Assembly: GCA_963841695.1 (NCBI GenBank)
Contig: CAWJDQ010000003.1
Coordinates: forward strand, 434,001 to 498,000
Direction of reading: 5' to 3'
DNA length: 64,000 nt
From: RYN-230 sp963841695
Lineage (GTDB): Bacteria; Actinomycetota; Actinomycetes; Streptosporangiales; Streptosporangiaceae
Shown piece by piece: positions 60,902 through 64,000 of this stretch. The translations under genes were made by a program, and so were the position numbers. Under the pieces are notes generated by a model, which saw only the letters and a list, made by a program, of their open reading frames with translations, had not been told where the DNA came from and did no database searches. Within the stretch, counting starts at the first letter, position 1. Each line of letters begins with the position of its first letter.

Positions 60902-62952
60902 GTGATACGGATGCAAGAAGGTCAGGACCGGAGTGGGGACCAGCCGCCGGAGTACCTGGGTGCATGGTCACCCATCCCGGCCGGGGACCAGCCGGACCGG
61001 CCCGCCGGTGAGGAACCGGGCGCTGCCGGGAACCTGGCTGAGGACAGCCCCGCCGCGGCGGACGGGACCTGGATAATCCCGGCCGAGGGCGACGAGCGGT
61101 CCGGTACCCAGACCCCGGACCCCGCGGGGCAGAACCTGTCCGGCCCGGAACTTCACCAGCCGCACGCTGCCGGGCAGGGCCTGGCGGGCCTGGGCTTCGG
61201 CGGTGACAGCGCGCCCGGCCCGGACGCAGCCTGCCGGACGCAGCCGGCCAGCCCGGCGCAGCAGGCCAGCCTGGCGGGTACGGCCCGCCCGGCTCCGGGC
61301 ACCCCGGCTCCGGGCACCCCGGTGGCGGCCAGCCGGCCGCGCCCGGCTACGGCCCGCCTGGTTACGGCCCGCCGAGCCAGGTCCAGCCCACCTACGGGCA
61401 GCCGGCGTACGGGCAGCCGGGCTACGGCCAGCCCGGGCACAGCCAGCCCACCGCCGCGTTCGGCCAGCCCGGCTACGGCCAGCCCGGCTACGGCCAGGCC
61501 GGCGGGTACGGCCAGGCCGGCGGGTACGGCCAGGCCGGCGGGTACGGCCAGGCCGGCGGCTATGGCCAGACGAACCCGATGGGCCAGACCGGCGACCCGG
61601 GCCAGCCCGGCGGGTACGGGACACCGGGCGGCTACGGGCAGCCCGGTGGGTACGGCGAGTCAGGTGGGTACGGCCAGTCCGGCGGCTACGGCGGCCAGGG
61701 CCCGTGGGGCCCGCCGCCCGGCGGGACCGGCGGCGGCTGGGGCTCGGGCGACGTCATCGGCTACGGCCAGGAGCCCGAACCGCCACGCCGCCATCGCGGG
61801 GTCCGGGCCCTGGTCTACGTGGTGGTGGCGGCGCTGGCCGCGGGAGTCGGGGCGGGCGCCGTGGTGGCGCTGAACCACAACTCGCAGTCGGCGGGCAACG
61901 TCTCCTCCCAGCAGATCCCCTCGCCGAACCGCAACGCGGCCGGCGGTGCCAACACCACCAACATCAACGAGGGCTCGGTGGCCAGCAAGGTCGAGCCGGG
62001 CGTGGTGGACGTCAACTCCACGCTCAAGTACGAGGACGGCGCGGCCGCCGGGACCGGCATGATCCTCTCGTCCAGCGGCCTGGTGCTGACCAACAACCAC
62101 GTGGTGGAAGGCTCTACCCACCTCACCGCGACGACCGTGCTGAGCGGGAAGAAGTACCAGGCCACGGTCATCGGGGTGGACCCGACCGACGACGTGGCCC
62201 TGATCAAGCTGCAGGGCGCCTCCGGGCTGAAGACGGTGCAGGTGGGCAACTCGTCCAAGGTCGCCCTGGGCACCGCGGTCGTGGCCATCGGGAACGCCGG
62301 CGGCACGGGCGGCAGCCCGACCGTGACCCAGGGGACCATCACCGCGCTGGGCCGGACCATCACCGCGAGCGACTCGGGCAGCGGCGCGAACACCGAGACG
62401 CTGCACAACATGCTGCAGACCAACGCGCCGATCGCGGAGGGCGACTCGGGCGGCCCGCTGTCCGACGCGGCCGGCCAGGTGATCGGCATGGACACCGCCG
62501 CTCTCAGCCAGTCGCTGGGCGGGGCGGGCACGTCGCAGGGGTACTCGATCCCCATCAACCGGGCGCTGTCCATCGCCAGGAAGATCGCCGCGGGCAGCGC
62601 CAGCCCGCAGATCCTGATCGGGCCGAAGGGCTTCATGGGCGTGGGCGTGGACTCGGTCAGCGACGCCCAGGCCTGCCTGGCGCAGAGCGGCCTCGGGGCC
62701 AGCTACCAGGTCCCGGCCCAGTCCGGCGCCCTGGTCTGCGACGTCTACCAGGGCACCCCGGCCTACCAGGCGGGCGTGCGGGCCGGTGACGTGATCACCG
62801 GGGTCAGCGGCCAGTCGGTGACCACCGCCACCGGCCTGACCGGCGTCATGCTCAAGTACAAGCCGGGCGCGACGATCTCGCTGACCTGGGTTGGCTCCAA
62901 CAAGCAGAGCCACACCTCGTCCCTGACCCTGATCAGCGGTCCGGTCAAGTAA
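60902..62952 (+). CDS. HtrA/DegP-like membrane serine protease, one frame change in the N-terminal tail
   Basis: Envelope quality-control protease of about 683 residues. The cytosolic N-terminus is ~290 residues of low complexity, ending in a Gly-Tyr-Gly-Gln repeat. A one-base change between about 61205 and 61240 separates its first part from the rest. A helix (ALVYVVVAALAAGVGAGAVV) is followed by the protease domain with His in TNNHVVEG, Asp in DPTDDVALIKL and Ser in EGDSGGPL. A C-terminal PDZ domain (VCDVYQGTPAYQAGVRAGDVI) completes it. Upstream direct repeats suggest control by an OmpR-type regulator. GTG 60902 or ATG 60911 may be the start. Confidence 0.9.
61486..61572 (+). repeat. Tandem 18-bp repeats encoding GGYGQA in htrA
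   Basis: GGCGGGTACGGCCAGGCC is repeated exactly at 61501, 61519 and 61537, with diverged units before (from 61486) and after (61555-61572). It encodes a flexible cytosolic tail rich in Gly, Tyr and Gln. Copy number may vary. Confidence 0.85.
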
Positions 62953-62982
62953 CCGGCTCAACGGGCCCGATGAGGGGGCCGG

Positions 62983-64000
62983 TCAGCTCGTCAGCCAGGC
63001 CCGCAGCCGCGACTCCACCTCGGCGATCTGCGCGACCGGCACGTGCTCGCCGCGGGAGTGCGCGATCTCCGGGTCCCCGGGACCGTAGTTGACCGCCGGC
63101 ATCCCGAGTTCCGCGAACTGGGCCACGTCGGTCCAGCCGAACTTGGCCCGCGGGGTCCCGCCCACCGCCGCGAGCAGCGTGGCCGCGGCCGGGTCGGTCA
63201 GGCCCGGCCGGGCTCCCGCCGCCCAGTCGGTGAAGGTCACGTCCCAGCCCGCGAAGATGTCCCGCACGTAGTCCTGGGCCTGCTGCACCGAGCGGTCCGG
63301 GGCGAACCGGTGGTTCACGGTGACCACGCACTCGTCCGGGATGACGTTGCCTGCCACTCCCCCGCTGATATAGACCGCGTTGAGCCCCTCGTGGTACCTC
63401 AGGCCCTCGACCTCGGGTTCGCGGGCCACGTAATCGCGCAGCACCTGCAGGATGGGCGCGGCCGCGTGAATAGCGTTAGTGCCGTTCCAGGATCTGGCGC
63501 TGTGCGCGCGCTCGCCGGTGGCGCGGACCTCAGCCCGCAGCGTGCCCTGACAGCCGCCCTCGATGATGGCGTCGGTCGGCTCGAGCAGGACGGCCAGGTC
63601 ACCGTCGAGGAGATCCGGGGAGTTGCGGGACAGCCGGAGCAGGCCGTTGCGCTCGGCCTCGACCTCCTCGCCGTCGTAGAACACGTAGGTCACGTCCCGG
63701 TTCGGCGCGGGCAGGGACGCCGCCAGGCGCAGCTGGACCGCGACGCCGGACTTCATGTCGCAGCTGCCGCAGCCATACAGCAGCTCCCCCTCCCGGCGGG
63801 ACGGGACGTTATCGGCGATCGGCACCGTGTCGATGTGCCCGGCCAGCACCACCCGCTCGGGCCGTCCCAGCGTGGTCCGGGCCACCATGGCGTTGCCGTC
63901 CCGGTACAGGTCCAGGTGCGGGAGGTGGCGCAGCGCGGCGTCGATCAGGCTGGCCAGGCGTTCCTCGTCGCCGCTGACCGAGGGTATATCTACCAGGGCC
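62983..64000 (-). CDS. dapE: Succinyl-diaminopimelate desuccinylase (partial, right edge)
   Basis: M20-family zinc peptidase of the lysine/meso-diaminopimelate pathway, needed for peptidoglycan. The visible ~338 residues include LAGHIDTVP (first metal His and active Asp), CGSCDMKSG (bridging Asp), FYDGEEVEAERNG (Glu pair), HSARSW, and the C-terminal GPGDPEIAHSRGEHV with the last metal His. The start lies beyond the right edge; the first codons in view read ALVDIPSVSGDEERL, so only about 15 residues are missing. Convergent with htrA; the 30-bp gap holds no clear terminator. Confidence 0.94.
   Translation of the reverse strand, partial: ALVDIPSVSGDEERLASLIDAALRHLPHLDLYRDGNAMVARTTLGRPERVVLAGHIDTVPIADNVPSRREGELLYGCGSCDMKSGVAVQLRLAASLPAPNRDVTYVFYDGEEVEAERNGLLRLSRNSPDLLDGDLAVLLEPTDAIIEGGCQGTLRAEVRATGERAHSARSWNGTNAIHAAAPILQVLRDYVAREPEVEGLRYHEGLNAVYISGGVAGNVIPDECVVTVNHRFAPDRSVQQAQDYVRDIFAGWDVTFTDWAAGARPGLTDPAAATLLAAVGGTPRAKFGWTDVAQFAELGMPAVNYGPGDPEIAHSRGEHVPVAQIAEVESRLRAWLTS

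Noticed and set aside
61486..61572. CRISPR-like repeat array
   Set aside because: Units are contiguous with no spacers and encode an in-frame GGYGQA tail of HtrA.

Overview
The window is high-GC (roughly 70% or more), densely coded DNA with frequent GTG/TTG starts. Its gene content (cytochrome bd oxidase, caa3-type oxidase cluster with CtaB/CtaG, GAF-ANTAR proteins, DUF1918, DUF6544, PadR-HAAS, HtrA with a Gly/Tyr/Gln-rich cytoplasmic tail) points to an actinomycete. The order cannot be fixed from sequence alone. No rRNA, complete tRNA or CRISPR array is visible.

Layout. 1-10.2 kb is an energy block: cydAB (minus), DUF1918 and DUF6544 genes, then an operon of a GNAT/ADP-forming acyl-CoA synthetase, phosphoketolase and acetate kinase behind a DosR-like palindrome. 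This set suggests substrate-level phosphorylation when oxygen is scarce. 10.3-12.7 kb holds a drug-efflux MFS gene with its TetR regulator and a palindrome inside the promoter. 12.7-16.0 kb is a small accessory island with a GntR-like protein, a Panacea-domain protein coupled to a proteasome-like Ntn hydrolase, a resolvase remnant, and a HEPN protein with a small partner. It is bracketed by two copies of a tetR 3' end sharing a 19-bp identical core. 16-22.4 kb has AlkB, Ung, pirin, FtsH and a zinc alcohol dehydrogenase, the last behind a second DosR-like box.

22.4-27 kb is a two-gene defence-like operon: a TIR-transmembrane-beta-propeller protein translationally coupled to a SLOG-domain four-helix membrane protein. 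27-33.6 kb carries an SDR with a divergent TetR, a DHFR-like reductase, an alpha/beta-hydrolase that has lost its catalytic residues, DinG and a HAD hydrolase. 33.7-36.4 kb has a DUF1003-DUF1003-RyR membrane protein and a small membrane protein. 36.7-41.4 kb has an acyl-CoA synthetase, a phosphoglycerate mutase with an altered active site and a GAF/ANTAR/HisKA-like signalling group. 41.5-49.1 kb has an ABC exporter, a LolA/RseB-like protein, a response regulator, PadR-HAAS, TetR and a histidine kinase.

49.1-56.1 kb is a complete aa3/caa3-type oxidase operon (cupredoxin-ctaC-ctaD-ctaE-ctaG-small protein-ctaB). Its subunit I lacks the usual D- and K-channel entry residues. Divergent from it is a two-component system followed by a TlpA-like thioredoxin, a membrane-anchored protein, a polysaccharide deacetylase and HtrA, with an 11-bp-spaced triple repeat upstream of htrA. 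dapE is cut by the right edge.

About sixteen single-base frame changes interrupt otherwise well conserved genes (GNAT-synthetase, phosphoketolase, alkB, TIR-propeller, HAAS, two kinases, ctaB, htrA). They lie mostly in G/C runs and are more likely sequencing or assembly errors than real decay, so affected genes are annotated over their full inferred span.
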